A DNA stretch of 57,455 nt from Synergistaceae bacterium (GCA_031267575.1 JAIRYN010000009.1:1-57455), one strand, 5' to 3'; positions 15,775 through 24,379 are shown, counted from the stretch's first letter. A program made the numbers and translations. Notes: a model not told the origin generated them from the sequence alone.

Positions 15775-16230
15775 CTATTTTAAACTCAGATACGCCGTCG
15801 CCTTTTCCTTGACTCGTTTTCCATCGGCGCGGCCCGCCACCATCGACATCAAGGTCCCCATGAGTTTTCCCATATCCTTGGGAGATACGGCCCCTGCTTG
15901 CTCGGCAGCCAGCTTCACCAAAGCATCCAGCTCATCTTCCTCCAATTGGGCAGGAAGGTAACGCTCCAAAACGGTGATCTCTGACAGCTCTTCTTGGGCT
16001 CTCTGGGGAGCACCGCCCGCTTCATACTGTTCGGCCGCTTCTTTGCGCTGTTTTACCAGCCGACGAACCAAGCCTAAAGTTTCTTCCTCGGTCAGCTCCG
16101 ACGCTTTACCCTTATTGGCCTGAGCTTTTTGAAACTCAGCCTTCAACATACGCAACACCGATAACGTCAGTTCATCACGCGACTTCATTGCCGCCATCAA
16201 ATCTGCAGCTACTGTCGCCACTAATCCCAT
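15775..16230 (-). CDS. yqeY: GatB/YqeY domain protein
   Basis: This 151-residue protein is a stand-alone YqeY: LMAAMKSRDELTLSVLRMLKAEFQKAQ, RRLVKQRKEAAEQYEAGG, ERYLPAQLEEDELDAL and AAGRADGKRVKEKAT-like C terminus. It shares the tail fold of the amidotransferase subunit GatB, which contacts tRNA. Cellular function is not settled. It commonly follows rpsU, as here (8 bp gap). Confidence 0.93.
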   Translation of the reverse strand: MGLVATVAADLMAAMKSRDELTLSVLRMLKAEFQKAQANKGKASELTEEETLGLVRRLVKQRKEAAEQYEAGGAPQRAQEELSEITVLERYLPAQLEEDELDALVKLAAEQAGAVSPKDMGKLMGTLMSMVAGRADGKRVKEKATAYLSLK

Positions 16231-16238
16231 CTCGCCAC

Positions 16239-16430
16239 CTACCCCCTGGTTCGGCTATTCTTGCGCTTTCTAGCCGCTTCCGCTCTCTTCAGCTTTTTGG
16301 CATCGCTGGGTTTCTCGTAATGCTCCCTTTTTCTTGCCTCGCGAAGGGTGCCGACTTTTGAAACCTCCCGCTTAAACCTACGGAGAGTGTCCTCAAGGCT
16401 CTCTCCCTCTCTACGAGTGACCGTCGTCAT
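16239..16430 (-). CDS. rpsU: 30S ribosomal protein S21
   Basis: The small basic protein (63 residues) has the S21 pattern [22 protein letters not shown] followed by [16 protein letters not shown] and an Arg/Lys-rich tail. It is a component of the small ribosomal subunit near the anti-Shine-Dalgarno region. It lies between the HIT gene and yqeY in one minus-strand unit. Confidence 0.97.
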   Translation of the reverse strand: MTTVTRREGESLEDTLRRFKREVSKVGTLREARKREHYEKPSDAKKLKRAEAARKRKNSRTRG

Positions 16431-16466
16431 CTCAGATCCCCCCCTTCCGGGTTTTAGGATCGCCGC

Positions 16467-16844
16467 CTAACCTGGAGGCCAACCGAAATCACGCCCCGAC
16501 AGCAGATGCAAATGAAGATGCGGCACCGTCTGCCCGCTCTGCTCCCCCGTGTTGACGACCATACGAAAACCTTTTTCGTTCAGTCCCAGATCATGAGCCA
16601 CCGCTACCGCGCGTCCCATAACCAAAGCCCAAACATTCGGGTCGTCCACCTCAACGGCGGACACAACGTGCTGCGTAGGGATAATCAACAAATGCGTGGG
16701 GGCTTGGGGGTTCACGTCACGCACAACAAAAACTTTATCGTCTTTGTAAACAAATTCCGCAGATATTTCCCCCCGCGCTATCTTGCAAAAAATACAATCA
16801 TCCATCATGCTGTTATCCATGCTGTTATCCATACTGTTATCCAT
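16467..16844 (-). CDS. HIT (histidine triad) family protein
   Basis: The core family is complete: CIFCKIARGEIS with a zinc CxxC, VRDVNPQAPTHLLIIPTQHV, and the triad HLHLHLLSGRD near the C terminus. The protein belongs to the HINT-type nucleotide hydrolases. The first 12 residues are three MDNS tetrapeptides from a 12-bp duplication, each supplying an in-frame ATG, so the true start could be any of these or the ATG pair at 16808. The ribosome site upstream (AGGGGTGAG) is displaced by about 40 bp, suggesting the repeat expanded at the start codon. Confidence 0.92.
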   Translation of the reverse strand: MDNSMDNSMDNSMMDDCIFCKIARGEISAEFVYKDDKVFVVRDVNPQAPTHLLIIPTQHVVSAVEVDDPNVWALVMGRAVAVAHDLGLNEKGFRMVVNTGEQSGQTVPHLHLHLLSGRDFGWPPG

Positions 16845-16986
16845 GCACTACTATCCATTGTGCTTGTGCTCATTCCGCGCTCACCCCTGGATTTTTTACT
16901 ATTATAACATTTTTCATCTTTCATTTTTCACCTTTCATCCACAATTCATACGTCCCTCATTTCGATGAGCGTCCCAGATGAGCGCC

Positions 16987-17343
16987 TCAACCGAGGCTTC
17001 CGGTTTTCCGCGCGTTCGGAGTATGAACGGTAAACGTCTTCTCCAATTGGGCGTCGATGGCGTTGGACAATTGATCCAAGTCGGGTATGCCTTCAAAAAC
17101 TTTTTTCCCTTCCAGAATCCAGGTAGGCACGTCGGAGCGAACCCGGTAACGGAACACGTCCCATAATGACAGCAAGTCACTGGGATCCTTAACGGACATA
17201 TCCAGCCGGTTTCCGTAACGGCGTTCCAGCTCGCGAATGCGCTCCGCGACACGAGAAACGTATTCTGCCGGTTTGGGAGGCTTTTCTCGCCATATATCGG
17301 GAGGGCCACCGCAACAACACCATCGAGCCACGCTGTGTTTCAT
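16987..17343 (-). CDS. Thioredoxin-fold-like small protein with CCCGG motif
   Basis: This protein of about 118 residues has a cysteine-rich N terminus (ARWCCCGGPPDIW) and a C-terminal segment VPTWILEGKKVFEGIPDLDQLSNAID, resembling the cis-Pro and final strand-helix of thioredoxin-like proteins. The usual CxxC is replaced by a Cys triplet. Function is unknown; a redox or metal role is a guess. I choose the ATG at 17343 because the eight codons before it lie in a direct-repeat tract. An overlapping frame (16935-17309) is a shadow. Confidence 0.6.
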   Translation of the reverse strand: MKHSVARWCCCGGPPDIWREKPPKPAEYVSRVAERIRELERRYGNRLDMSVKDPSDLLSLWDVFRYRVRSDVPTWILEGKKVFEGIPDLDQLSNAIDAQLEKTFTVHTPNARKTGSLG

Positions 17344-17415
17344 TATGATCTTCAAAACGATCTTCATATGATCTTCAAAATAATCTTCATACTGATCTTC
17401 AAAACAATCTTCAAA
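17344..17415. repeat. 12-bp-type direct repeats upstream of thioredoxin-like gene
   Basis: Six imperfect copies of a unit of 11-12 bp containing GATCTTCA or AATCTTCA follow each other. They place the coding start at the edge of a slippage-prone tract and may provide alternative upstream starts. Confidence 0.75.
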
Positions 17416-17502
17416 TGAACGGCCACGTTTTTTCTGCCTCCCTTAAAAGAGTCACGTTTATTATACCGTCTAGAAACAATCATGGAACTGGGTTACAATA
17501 AA

Positions 17503-17564
17503 GCGATTCTCATTCAATCTCATTCAACGGCTTCAGCCGTTGAATGAGATTGAATGAGAATCGC
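17503..17564. repeat. 62-bp perfect palindrome
   Basis: Two exactly complementary 30-base arms (17503-17532 and 17535-17564) flank a 2-base centre. Each arm contains the words ATTCTCATTCA and ATCTCATTCA. It sits at the edge of a TnpB remnant and could be a transposon end, a terminator or a hotspot for rearrangement. Confidence 0.95.
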
Positions 17565-17585
17565 AACGCCGCCAACGGCGGCGTT
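17565..17585 (+). terminator. GC-rich hairpin with T-rich tail
   Basis: AACGCCGCC, AAC, GGCGGCGTT gives a perfect 9-bp stem with a 3-base loop, followed by TTGTTTTG. It lies immediately after the long palindrome. It could be an intrinsic terminator or part of the IS end. Confidence 0.6.
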
Positions 17586-17639
17586 TGTTTTGTATTTGGT
17601 TTCTTGTCATATGTCTACTTTCATGTTAAACTTCTTTTT

Positions 17640-17812
17640 ATGGCTTATCAACGCGAGATGCGAGGCGGAACACGACCAGGATATCAATGTGGCTGTAAAT
17701 ATTTTCAGAGTGGGGGTATCCACTCTTCAAGGAGAAGACGTAAGACCAGTTTCAATCGGCTGTCTTTGTCGATCTTACAACCCTATGACTTTAGTCCCAT
17801 GACTTTAGTCGT
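17640..17812 (+). pseudogene. TnpB (IS605/IS607) C-terminal remnant and right end
   Basis: The frame through 17661-17750 reads HDQDINVAVNIFRVGVSTL then QGEDVRP. This matches the end of TnpB nucleases (DRDxNAAxNIlRxGxSTLxGExVRP). The rest of tnpB is gone. It is followed by two copies of a 14-base CATGACTTTAGTC-type word, the sort of hairpin sequence found at IS605/IS607 right ends. The remnant stops about 25 bp before uvrC, so it forms the current uvrC upstream region. Confidence 0.7.
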
Positions 17813-17835
17813 GGAAGTATGTCAAAATAAATGGT

Positions 17836-19452
17836 ATGAAGCCAAATATTGCGTCGATTTTGAAAAACCTTCCTGATAAACCCGGTGTGTATATCATGCG
17901 GGATGAAAAGGGAGAGGTTGTTTACGTGGGCAAAGCCAAGAGGCTGAAGCGTAGGGTTGCTTCTTATTTTAGGCACTCAGGTTTCGCGTCGCCCCGCTTG
18001 CGGAAATTGGTGGAACTGGTGGAGGACATCTCCACTCTGCGGACTGAGAGCGAGGCCGAGGCTTTGATCGTAGAGTCTAAGCTGATCCGCCGCTACTCTC
18101 CCTTCTTCAATATCGACCTCAAAATGAGCGACCGCTATCCTTTCATTCGCGTTACAGACGAGCCTTTCCCCCGCCTGGTGGTGACACGACGGAAGCAGGA
18201 CGACGGCTCCATCTGGTTCGGCCCCTACGTCAGCGTGGGATCCATCCGTACTTTGCTGCGCCTGGTGGAGCGCTATTTCCCCCTGCGGCACTGCAAATCC
18301 GAGATCGTCAGTGGCAAATTCGATAAACCTGATAAACGACCCTGCCTGGAATACTCTCTGGGTCGCTGCATGGGCGTCTGCGCAGGTCTCTGCTCGGAGG
18401 CCGAGTACCGAGATAGGGTGAACGATGTGGCGCTTCTGCTCCAGGGAAACACCGCGGAACTGGTGGAGCGGATTCGGCGCCGTATGGACGCCGCAGCCAA
18501 GAAGATGGCCTTCGAGGAAGCCGCCCGCTGCCGCGACACGATACGGGCGATCTGGAAAGTTTCCCGTCAGCGCGTTTCCGAGGCGTTGCGGGAGGATCTG
18601 GACTCCGAGACGTGGCAGGTCCTGACAAAGCTCCAGGAGACTTTCGGCCTGAAAATTCTCCCCTGGAGAATTGACGCCTTCGACATCTCTCACATGTCCG
18701 GGCGGGAGATGTACGGGTGTTGCGTGGTGTTCGAGCAAGGTAAGCCCAATCCCTCCCTTTACCGGCGCTTCAAGATTCGCTCTCTGGCTTCGCTGACTGA
18801 GAACCCTGATTTGACCGCGGCCGTGGAACCGACGGTGAGCAAAGATAGCAAGATGAGCAAGGTGAGCGAACCGCGGCCTTCCAACGTCAAAAATACTGAT
18901 TTTGATTCCTATCCTGTGGATGATTTTCGCGCGATTCAGGAGACGGTGTTGCGCCGCTATCGCCACGCCTTAGACAACGCGGAGCCCTTACCGCAGTTCA
19001 CCGTCATCGACGGCGGCCCCACGCAGCTGGAGTTCGCGATGAAGTCCTTTGAGGAGCTGAAGTTGGATATTCCCATCGTTGCCCTGGCCAAGCGAGAGGA
19101 GCTGGTCTACCGTCCCGGTCTCCCGGAACCTCTGCGCCTCTCCCTCGACGATCCCGTGCTGAAGCTGTTGCAACGTTTGCGCGACGAGGTTCACCGCTAT
19201 TCTATCACCACACACCGCAATGCGCGGGTCAGCCGTCTCCGCCGCTCCGTGCTGGAGGAGGTCCCCGGTATTGGCAAAGCCCGTGCCGCGCAACTCATCG
19301 TGAAATTCGGCAGCGTTCAGCGCATTGCGATGATGGACCCTGATGAGCTGTCAAGTGTCCCCGGTGTAGGGATTGGGAAAACTCTGGCGAAAAAAATCAT
19401 CGACTATTTGATCGGTGAGCTAGGCACGGACCCAAAGACGGACCCAAAGTAG
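17836..19452 (+). CDS. uvrC: Excinuclease ABC subunit C
   Basis: The 538-residue protein has the UvrC domains in order: GIY-YIG nuclease at the N terminus (PGVYIM... VVYVGKAK), a UVR motif near residues 210-240 (MAFEEAARCRDTI), the RNase H-like nuclease with DAFDISHMSG and VIDGGPTQL, and the helix-hairpin-helix tail (VPGIGKARAAQLIVKFGS). It makes the two incisions in nucleotide excision repair with UvrB. At 538 residues it is somewhat short. The last eight residues come from a 12-bp duplication (TDPKTDPK). No strong ribosome site is visible, possibly because the upstream DNA is an IS remnant. Confidence 0.95.
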   Translation: MKPNIASILKNLPDKPGVYIMRDEKGEVVYVGKAKRLKRRVASYFRHSGFASPRLRKLVELVEDISTLRTESEAEALIVESKLIRRYSPFFNIDLKMSDRYPFIRVTDEPFPRLVVTRRKQDDGSIWFGPYVSVGSIRTLLRLVERYFPLRHCKSEIVSGKFDKPDKRPCLEYSLGRCMGVCAGLCSEAEYRDRVNDVALLLQGNTAELVERIRRRMDAAAKKMAFEEAARCRDTIRAIWKVSRQRVSEALREDLDSETWQVLTKLQETFGLKILPWRIDAFDISHMSGREMYGCCVVFEQGKPNPSLYRRFKIRSLASLTENPDLTAAVEPTVSKDSKMSKVSEPRPSNVKNTDFDSYPVDDFRAIQETVLRRYRHALDNAEPLPQFTVIDGGPTQLEFAMKSFEELKLDIPIVALAKREELVYRPGLPEPLRLSLDDPVLKLLQRLRDEVHRYSITTHRNARVSRLRRSVLEEVPGIGKARAAQLIVKFGSVQRIAMMDPDELSSVPGVGIGKTLAKKIIDYLIGELGTDPKTDPK

Positions 19453-19663
19453 GTGTTGATTTAGGTATTGTAGGTGTTGATTTAGGTATTAAAGAAACAG
19501 CGACCGTTTCTAACCATCAGGTTTTTAGCAATATAAGCAATATAAACAAAGCATCTAATACAAACAAAGCATCTAATATAATAAAGAAATTAAAACGTAG
19601 GCTTAAACGAGAGCAATGTAAATTTTTTCGAAAAATTAATTATAGAAAGGAGGTTTCGTCTTG
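19453..19663 (+). pseudogene. Internal TnpB fragment between uvrC and uvrB
   Basis: Directly after the uvrC stop the frame reads VGVDLGI twice (a 21-bp exact duplication), then KETATVSNHQVFSNIS and KLKRRLKREQCKFFRK. This is the RuvC-I region of TnpB (GVDLGxKxxxxxS) and the basic stretch that follows. It has no stop until TGA at 19662-19664, overlapping the uvrB TTG start, but it has no start codon. Its end (AGAAAGGAGG) now serves as the uvrB Shine-Dalgarno. A homologous sequence lies at 31378-31530. Confidence 0.7.
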
Positions 19664-21757
19664 ATAAAGAAGGATTTCACGCTACGCTCCGAGTGGCCGC
19701 CGTCGGGAGACCAGCCGGAGGCCATAGAAGCGCTGACAAAAGGATTGATCCAGGGCGACCGTTATCAAACGCTCTTGGGCGTCACAGGCAGCGGCAAAAC
19801 CTTCACGATGGCCAACGTCATCGCTAACGTCAATCGTCCCACCTTGGTGTTGGCTCATAACAAAACCCTGGCGGCGCAGCTTTATAGCGAGTTCAAGCTC
19901 TTTTTCCCGGAGAACGCTGTGCACTACTTCGTGAGTTACTACGATTATTACCAGCCTGAAGCCTATATTCCGTCCAGTGACACCTACATTGAAAAAGACG
20001 CCTCCATCAACGAGCGCATCGAAAAGCTGCGTTTGGCCGCCACGAAAGCCCTCGTGGAGCGACACGACGTGCTTGTGGTAGCCAGCGTCTCCTGCGTCTA
20101 CGGCTTGGGGAAACGCGAAAACTACGAGGCGGCGATCTTTCCTTTCTCCGAAGGCGACCGCTGGGAGCACAGAACCTTTATGCGACACCTGATGGAAAAC
20201 TACTATGAGCGCAATGACCAAGTTCTGGCGGCGGGAAAGTTCCGCGTCCGGGGCGATACCATAGAGATTTTCCCCGCCTATGACGAAAACTGCGTTCGCG
20301 TGACGTTCTTCGACGATGAGATCGAGCGCGTCGATCTCATCCACCCGGTGACGGGCAAGATCGTGGAGCGTATCCGAGAAGCGTCCATCTTTCCTGCTCA
20401 ACACTACGTCACCCAGACCGACTCCATCGAGAGATCAAAGCCCCTGATCGAGGCCGAAATGGAGGATATGGTCGAGCGCTTCACTCAGGAGGGGAAACTC
20501 CTGGAGGCCCAGAGAATCCGTATGCGCACCCGCTACGACTTGGAGATGTTGACGGAGGTGGGGTATTGTTCCGGCATCGAAAACTACTCTCGCTACCTGG
20601 ACGGGCGCGAAAAAGACGATCCACCGGGGACGCTGGTGGATTTTTTTCCTGACGATTTTCTGCTGGTCGTGGACGAGTCCCATATCACCCTACCTCAGGT
20701 GCGGGGCATGTTCAACGGCGACCGAGCGCGGAAGTCGGTCCTGGTGGACAACGGATTTCGCCTGCCTTCCTGCTTGGATAACAGACCGCTGGAATGGAAG
20801 GAATTTGAGGGCAAAATGCGCTCGGCGATCTTCGTGTCGGCGACGCCGGGAGATTACGAGGTGGAGAACTCCTCCCGTCTCGTGGAGCAAGTGATACGCC
20901 CAACAGGGGTGGTAGATCCCGAAGTGGAGATTCTCCCTGCCACGGGACAGGTCGACGATCTTATCGAACGTTTGCGCGTCGTGACGGAGAAGGGCGAGCG
21001 GGCTCTGGTCCTCACCCTGACGAAAAAATCCTCGGAGGACCTGGCTGAGTACCTGCGAGAGCTGAAGTTCAAGGTGAAGTACATTCACTCGGAGCTGAAC
21101 ACCTTCGAGAGGGCTGAACTGATCCGGGATCTGCGTCGGGGTGATATTCAGGCGCTGGTGGGCATCAACTTGCTCCGAGAGGGCATGGACCTGCCGGAGG
21201 TGTCCCTGGTGGCTATTTTGGACGCCGACCGGGAGGGGTATCTGCGCTCCCATCGCTCGCTGATCCAAATCATAGGACGAGCGGCGCGTAACATCAGCAG
21301 CAAAGTCTACCTCTACGCGGACAACGAAACCGAAAGCATACGCAAATCCGTCGAGGAGACGCGGCGGCGCCGTCAGAAGCAACTGGACTTTAACGAGCGG
21401 AACGGGATCATCCCCCGCAACGTGGAAAAAGAGATCACGAGTCTCTTGCCCCAAGAGCTGCTGGAAGCCTATTCCTTGGATCCAACAGCCTCTACTGCCT
21501 CCAGCGCGGAGGGCAGGGCCAAATCCACTCTTTCCACTCTTTCTTCCACTCTTTCGGTGAAGGACCTGGAGCGCGTCATGTGGGAGGCCGTCGAAAAACT
21601 CGACTTCGAGCGAGCAGCCGCCATTCGAGATATCATCATAGGGGCTAAAAAAGGGGCTAAAAAAACCCCCGGCTATGCCGGGGGAAAATATAGAACTGGA
21701 ACTGAAACTAGAACTGGAACCAGAACTAGAAAACCGCTCAAAGGGCAAACGTCATGA
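19661..21757 (+). CDS. uvrB: Excinuclease ABC subunit B
   Basis: The 698-residue protein has Walker A GVTGSGKTFT, the beta-hairpin region VSYYDYYQPEAYIP, DESHITLPQ (helicase motif II), GINLLREGMDLPEVSL and SLIQIIGRAARN. The UVR tail WEAVEKLDFERAAAIRDII binds UvrC. It is the damage-verifying helicase of nucleotide excision repair. Past the UVR motif an atypical tail of about 40 residues is encoded by a GC-rich hairpin (21666-21684) and Thr/Arg-rich repeats. The stop shares the palindrome TCATGA with the convergent rpsA stop. The start is TTG with a strong AAGGAGG from an IS fragment. Confidence 0.97.
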   Translation: MIKKDFTLRSEWPPSGDQPEAIEALTKGLIQGDRYQTLLGVTGSGKTFTMANVIANVNRPTLVLAHNKTLAAQLYSEFKLFFPENAVHYFVSYYDYYQPEAYIPSSDTYIEKDASINERIEKLRLAATKALVERHDVLVVASVSCVYGLGKRENYEAAIFPFSEGDRWEHRTFMRHLMENYYERNDQVLAAGKFRVRGDTIEIFPAYDENCVRVTFFDDEIERVDLIHPVTGKIVERIREASIFPAQHYVTQTDSIERSKPLIEAEMEDMVERFTQEGKLLEAQRIRMRTRYDLEMLTEVGYCSGIENYSRYLDGREKDDPPGTLVDFFPDDFLLVVDESHITLPQVRGMFNGDRARKSVLVDNGFRLPSCLDNRPLEWKEFEGKMRSAIFVSATPGDYEVENSSRLVEQVIRPTGVVDPEVEILPATGQVDDLIERLRVVTEKGERALVLTLTKKSSEDLAEYLRELKFKVKYIHSELNTFERAELIRDLRRGDIQALVGINLLREGMDLPEVSLVAILDADREGYLRSHRSLIQIIGRAARNISSKVYLYADNETESIRKSVEETRRRRQKQLDFNERNGIIPRNVEKEITSLLPQELLEAYSLDPTASTASSAEGRAKSTLSTLSSTLSVKDLERVMWEAVEKLDFERAAAIRDIIIGAKKGAKKTPGYAGGKYRTGTETRTGTRTRKPLKGQTS
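21666..21684. terminator. GC-rich hairpin inside the uvrB 3' end
   Basis: CCCCCGGC, TAT, GCCGGGGG form an 8-bp stem within codons for the uvrB C-terminal tail. The same core palindrome occurs at 57055-57071. With A-rich flanks on both sides it could end either uvrB or rpsA transcripts, but in uvrB it lies before the stop codon. Confidence 0.6.
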
Positions 21758-23299
21758 ACGCGAGCTGATGTTCCGGTCTTTGAAAAGATCGCCCATGGTG
21801 TAATTGACGACCTCCTCTTGGGTGGCTCTCTGGTGTTTTTCCTGTTCCGCCCGGGCAGAGCTGCGCTTCTTGTGCTCCTCCTCGCGGGTGGCTTTTAGTT
21901 CCTGCTCCTCCAAAGCGCTGAGAGACAAACGCATCCGGCGCTGTTCTGGGTTGACCTCGATCACCCGGGCTATCACCTCTTGCTTCTCGCGGAGAACATC
22001 GCCGGGTTTGTCCACACGCTTCGTGCTCAATTGGGAAATGTGGATCAAGCCCTCCACACCGTCCTCTATCTCGACAAAAGCACCGAAATCCGCCAAGCGC
22101 ACAACTTTAACCTTGATGTCCTGGCCTTTCTTGTAGTGTTCGGTAATATCCTTCCAAGGATCGTGAAGTTGCTTGAAGCCCAAGCTGATGCGGCGCTTGT
22201 CGGTGTCGATCTCCAACACCTGAACCTGCACCTCCTGCCCCTTGCGGAATGCCTCTTTCGGGTGGCGGATTCTGGCCCAACTGATGTCTCCGATGTGGAC
22301 AAGTCCCTCCACGCCCGGCTCTATTTCCACAAAGGCGCCGAAATCCGTGACGTTGGTTACGGGCCCTGTGAGCGTCGCGCCCTTTTGGATACGCTCCAAC
22401 ACGGAATTCCAGGGATCGCCGTCCACCTGCTTGATGCTCAAGGAAATCCTGTTGTTCTCGTGGTCGATGCCGATCACCTTGACCGTGACCTTGTCGCCCT
22501 TCTTGAAAGCGTCCTTGATGCGCACGTTGCGCTTCCAGGAAATCTCGCTCATATGGACCAGGCCGTCTACGGCCCCGATGTTCACGAAAACACCGAAATC
22601 AGTCAGGCTGCTGACCTCACCCTCGATGATGCTGCCCTCTTTGACCTCTTCGTAAAACTTGGCTCGCTGTTCCGCGGCTTCCTTTTCCACCAAAGACTTT
22701 CTGGAAAAGACAATTCTGTGTTTGCGGCGATCTTTTTCAAGCAATTTAGCGTCAAAAACCTCGTCCACGAACTTGTTGAGGTTGACCCCTCTGCCGTCTG
22801 CGGCAAGGTGGGAGATGGGAATAAACCCCTCCAGCCCGCAACAATCGACCATCAACCCCCCCTTGACTTTGCGGAGAGCTTTGACCTGGACGATGTCGTT
22901 CTGAGCGAGTTTGATGTCAAATTCGGCCCACCGGCGATCGAACTCGTGGCGCCAGCGGTTCAACAAAAGTTGAGCCTCTTCTCCCTCTCGGATGTTGACG
23001 ACCTGCACCTCTACGCTGTCTCCTATGTGGGGTTTTTCCGCGTCTCCAACCAAGATGCGGTGCGTCCATTCTTTAGAGGGAAGATACCCTTCGCACTTGT
23101 AACTGACGTCCACCAACCACCCATTTTCCGTTTCCCCGATGACGGTGCCCGTCCTGATTTCACCCTTACGAAGGTCGGAAAGAGCGATCTGTTCCATCAT
23201 GCTTTCCATTGTTTCTTGTGTTTCTTGTATTTCTTGTGTTTCCTGAGCCTCGACTTCTTGGGTTCCTGTTTCGTTCTCCATAACCTGTTCCATTGCCAC
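21752..23299 (-). CDS. rpsA: 30S ribosomal protein S1
   Basis: This 515-residue protein contains repeated S1 RNA-binding domains: VIGETENGWLVDVSYKCEGYLP, ALRKVKGGLMVDCCGLEGFIP, GEVSSLTDFGVFVNIGAVDGLVH, GPVTNVTDFGAFVEIEPGVEGLVH and VVRLADFGAFVEIEDGVEGLIH. The N terminus is a Glu/Thr/Gln-rich stretch (QETQEIQETQET) from short duplications. It helps bind mRNA to the ribosome. It follows ispH on the minus strand, an arrangement known from other bacteria in which ispH and S1 are linked. It overlaps uvrB by 6 bp at the 3' end. Confidence 0.95.
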   Translation of the reverse strand: MAMEQVMENETGTQEVEAQETQEIQETQETMESMMEQIALSDLRKGEIRTGTVIGETENGWLVDVSYKCEGYLPSKEWTHRILVGDAEKPHIGDSVEVQVVNIREGEEAQLLLNRWRHEFDRRWAEFDIKLAQNDIVQVKALRKVKGGLMVDCCGLEGFIPISHLAADGRGVNLNKFVDEVFDAKLLEKDRRKHRIVFSRKSLVEKEAAEQRAKFYEEVKEGSIIEGEVSSLTDFGVFVNIGAVDGLVHMSEISWKRNVRIKDAFKKGDKVTVKVIGIDHENNRISLSIKQVDGDPWNSVLERIQKGATLTGPVTNVTDFGAFVEIEPGVEGLVHIGDISWARIRHPKEAFRKGQEVQVQVLEIDTDKRRISLGFKQLHDPWKDITEHYKKGQDIKVKVVRLADFGAFVEIEDGVEGLIHISQLSTKRVDKPGDVLREKQEVIARVIEVNPEQRRMRLSLSALEEQELKATREEEHKKRSSARAEQEKHQRATQEEVVNYTMGDLFKDRNISSRS

Positions 23300-23317
23300 C
23301 TTAGCCCCCTTGACTGC

Positions 23318-24235
23318 CTACATTCTCGCAATTTTATTACAAACTTCCGTAATAAGCCACTCAGGCGTGCTTGCCCCAGCAGCTATGCCAATTCGTTGCC
23401 GTCCCTCGAACCACCTCCTCGCCATCTCGCCCATATTATCAAACTTGTCAAGCTCGCCCGCGCTCTCTATCCAAAGAACGGCCATCCCATTTATTCCCGC
23501 TATATCCCGCAACTTCGTGGTGTTGGCGCTTTCTTTGCTCCCCACCAATATCATCCCGTCCACGCGGCCCGCTAAGCGGCGCACCGCGTCTTGACGTTCC
23601 ACCGTCGCTTTGCAGATCGTATTGCACACACAAAGCTCTTCCGTCTTCAAGACCAGAGTCTCGGCTATCATCGCCAAAAGGTCCTCCCGCTGGGTGGTCT
23701 GAGAAACCAGGGCGACTCGCTGGAGCCGCGGCAATTTTTCCACCTCCGCTACGCTCGCCACAACGTCAACCGCGCCGTTCACATGGCCCATAATTGACCG
23801 AATTTCCGGGTGCGACACATCTCCCAGCAACACAATATGATAGCCCTGAGAAGATAGCTCACCAGCGCGTTTTTGTGCTCTTCGCACAAAAGGACACGTC
23901 GTGTCAATCACCTGGGTTCCCCTGGCGCGGAGGGTCTCCAACACACTTCTTGCCTCACCGTGGGCGCGGATCAGAACATTCGCCCCGTCGGGGATCTCCG
24001 ACGCGTCCCGCGCCACCCTCAATCCCATTGCCTGGAGGCGGGCTACTTCCTGAGAGTTGTGGATCGGCATCCCAATAGACCAGACCCCCTTGGAGCAGAT
24101 CCTATCCTTATCTTTCGAGCCTTCCACATTTTTTGAGCCCTCTATGTTTTTTGAGGCCTCTACGTTTTTCAAGGCTTTTACAATATCGTCAACTGCTTGT
24201 TTCACACCGAAGCAGAAGCCCAACCGATCAGCCAT
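23318..24235 (-). CDS. ispH: 4-hydroxy-3-methylbut-2-enyl diphosphate reductase
   Basis: The three cluster cysteines of IspH are visible: GFCFGVKQAV (residue 8), DTTCPFV (middle) and CNTICKAT. Other family motifs are HNSQEVARL (IpsH His) and SKESANTTKL. It performs the last step of the non-mevalonate isoprenoid pathway. After residue 20 there is an insertion of SKN(I/V)EG-type repeats. The frame upstream of ATG 24235 still reads EIIM, resembling the normal EIIxAxxxGFCFGV start, but has no start codon, so the native N terminus may have been lost or a rare start is used. Confidence 0.95.
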   Translation of the reverse strand: MADRLGFCFGVKQAVDDIVKALKNVEASKNIEGSKNVEGSKDKDRICSKGVWSIGMPIHNSQEVARLQAMGLRVARDASEIPDGANVLIRAHGEARSVLETLRARGTQVIDTTCPFVRRAQKRAGELSSQGYHIVLLGDVSHPEIRSIMGHVNGAVDVVASVAEVEKLPRLQRVALVSQTTQREDLLAMIAETLVLKTEELCVCNTICKATVERQDAVRRLAGRVDGMILVGSKESANTTKLRDIAGINGMAVLWIESAGELDKFDNMGEMARRWFEGRQRIGIAAGASTPEWLITEVCNKIARM

Positions 24236-24379
24236 GATAATTTCCGTCGCGCGACACCCGATTCTTTTAGTTGATTGAATTATCTACTTACAGTTTATTA
24301 AATATCTACTTATTAAATATTTATGTGCTAATATAGTTTATCAGGTATGAATATCAATGTATCATAGCTTATTCAGATA

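Noticed and set aside
16935-17309. 124-codon minus ORF overlapping the thioredoxin-like gene
   Set aside because: The other frame (16987-17343) has a sensible composition and a thioredoxin-like tail; this one is its shadow.
17977-18966. 329-codon minus ORF antisense to uvrC
   Set aside because: Shadow frame of a clear uvrC; composition follows from the sense codons.
21980-23575. 531-codon plus-strand ORF antisense to rpsA
   Set aside because: It is the mirror of the S1 coding sequence, with no ribosome site and no similarity.
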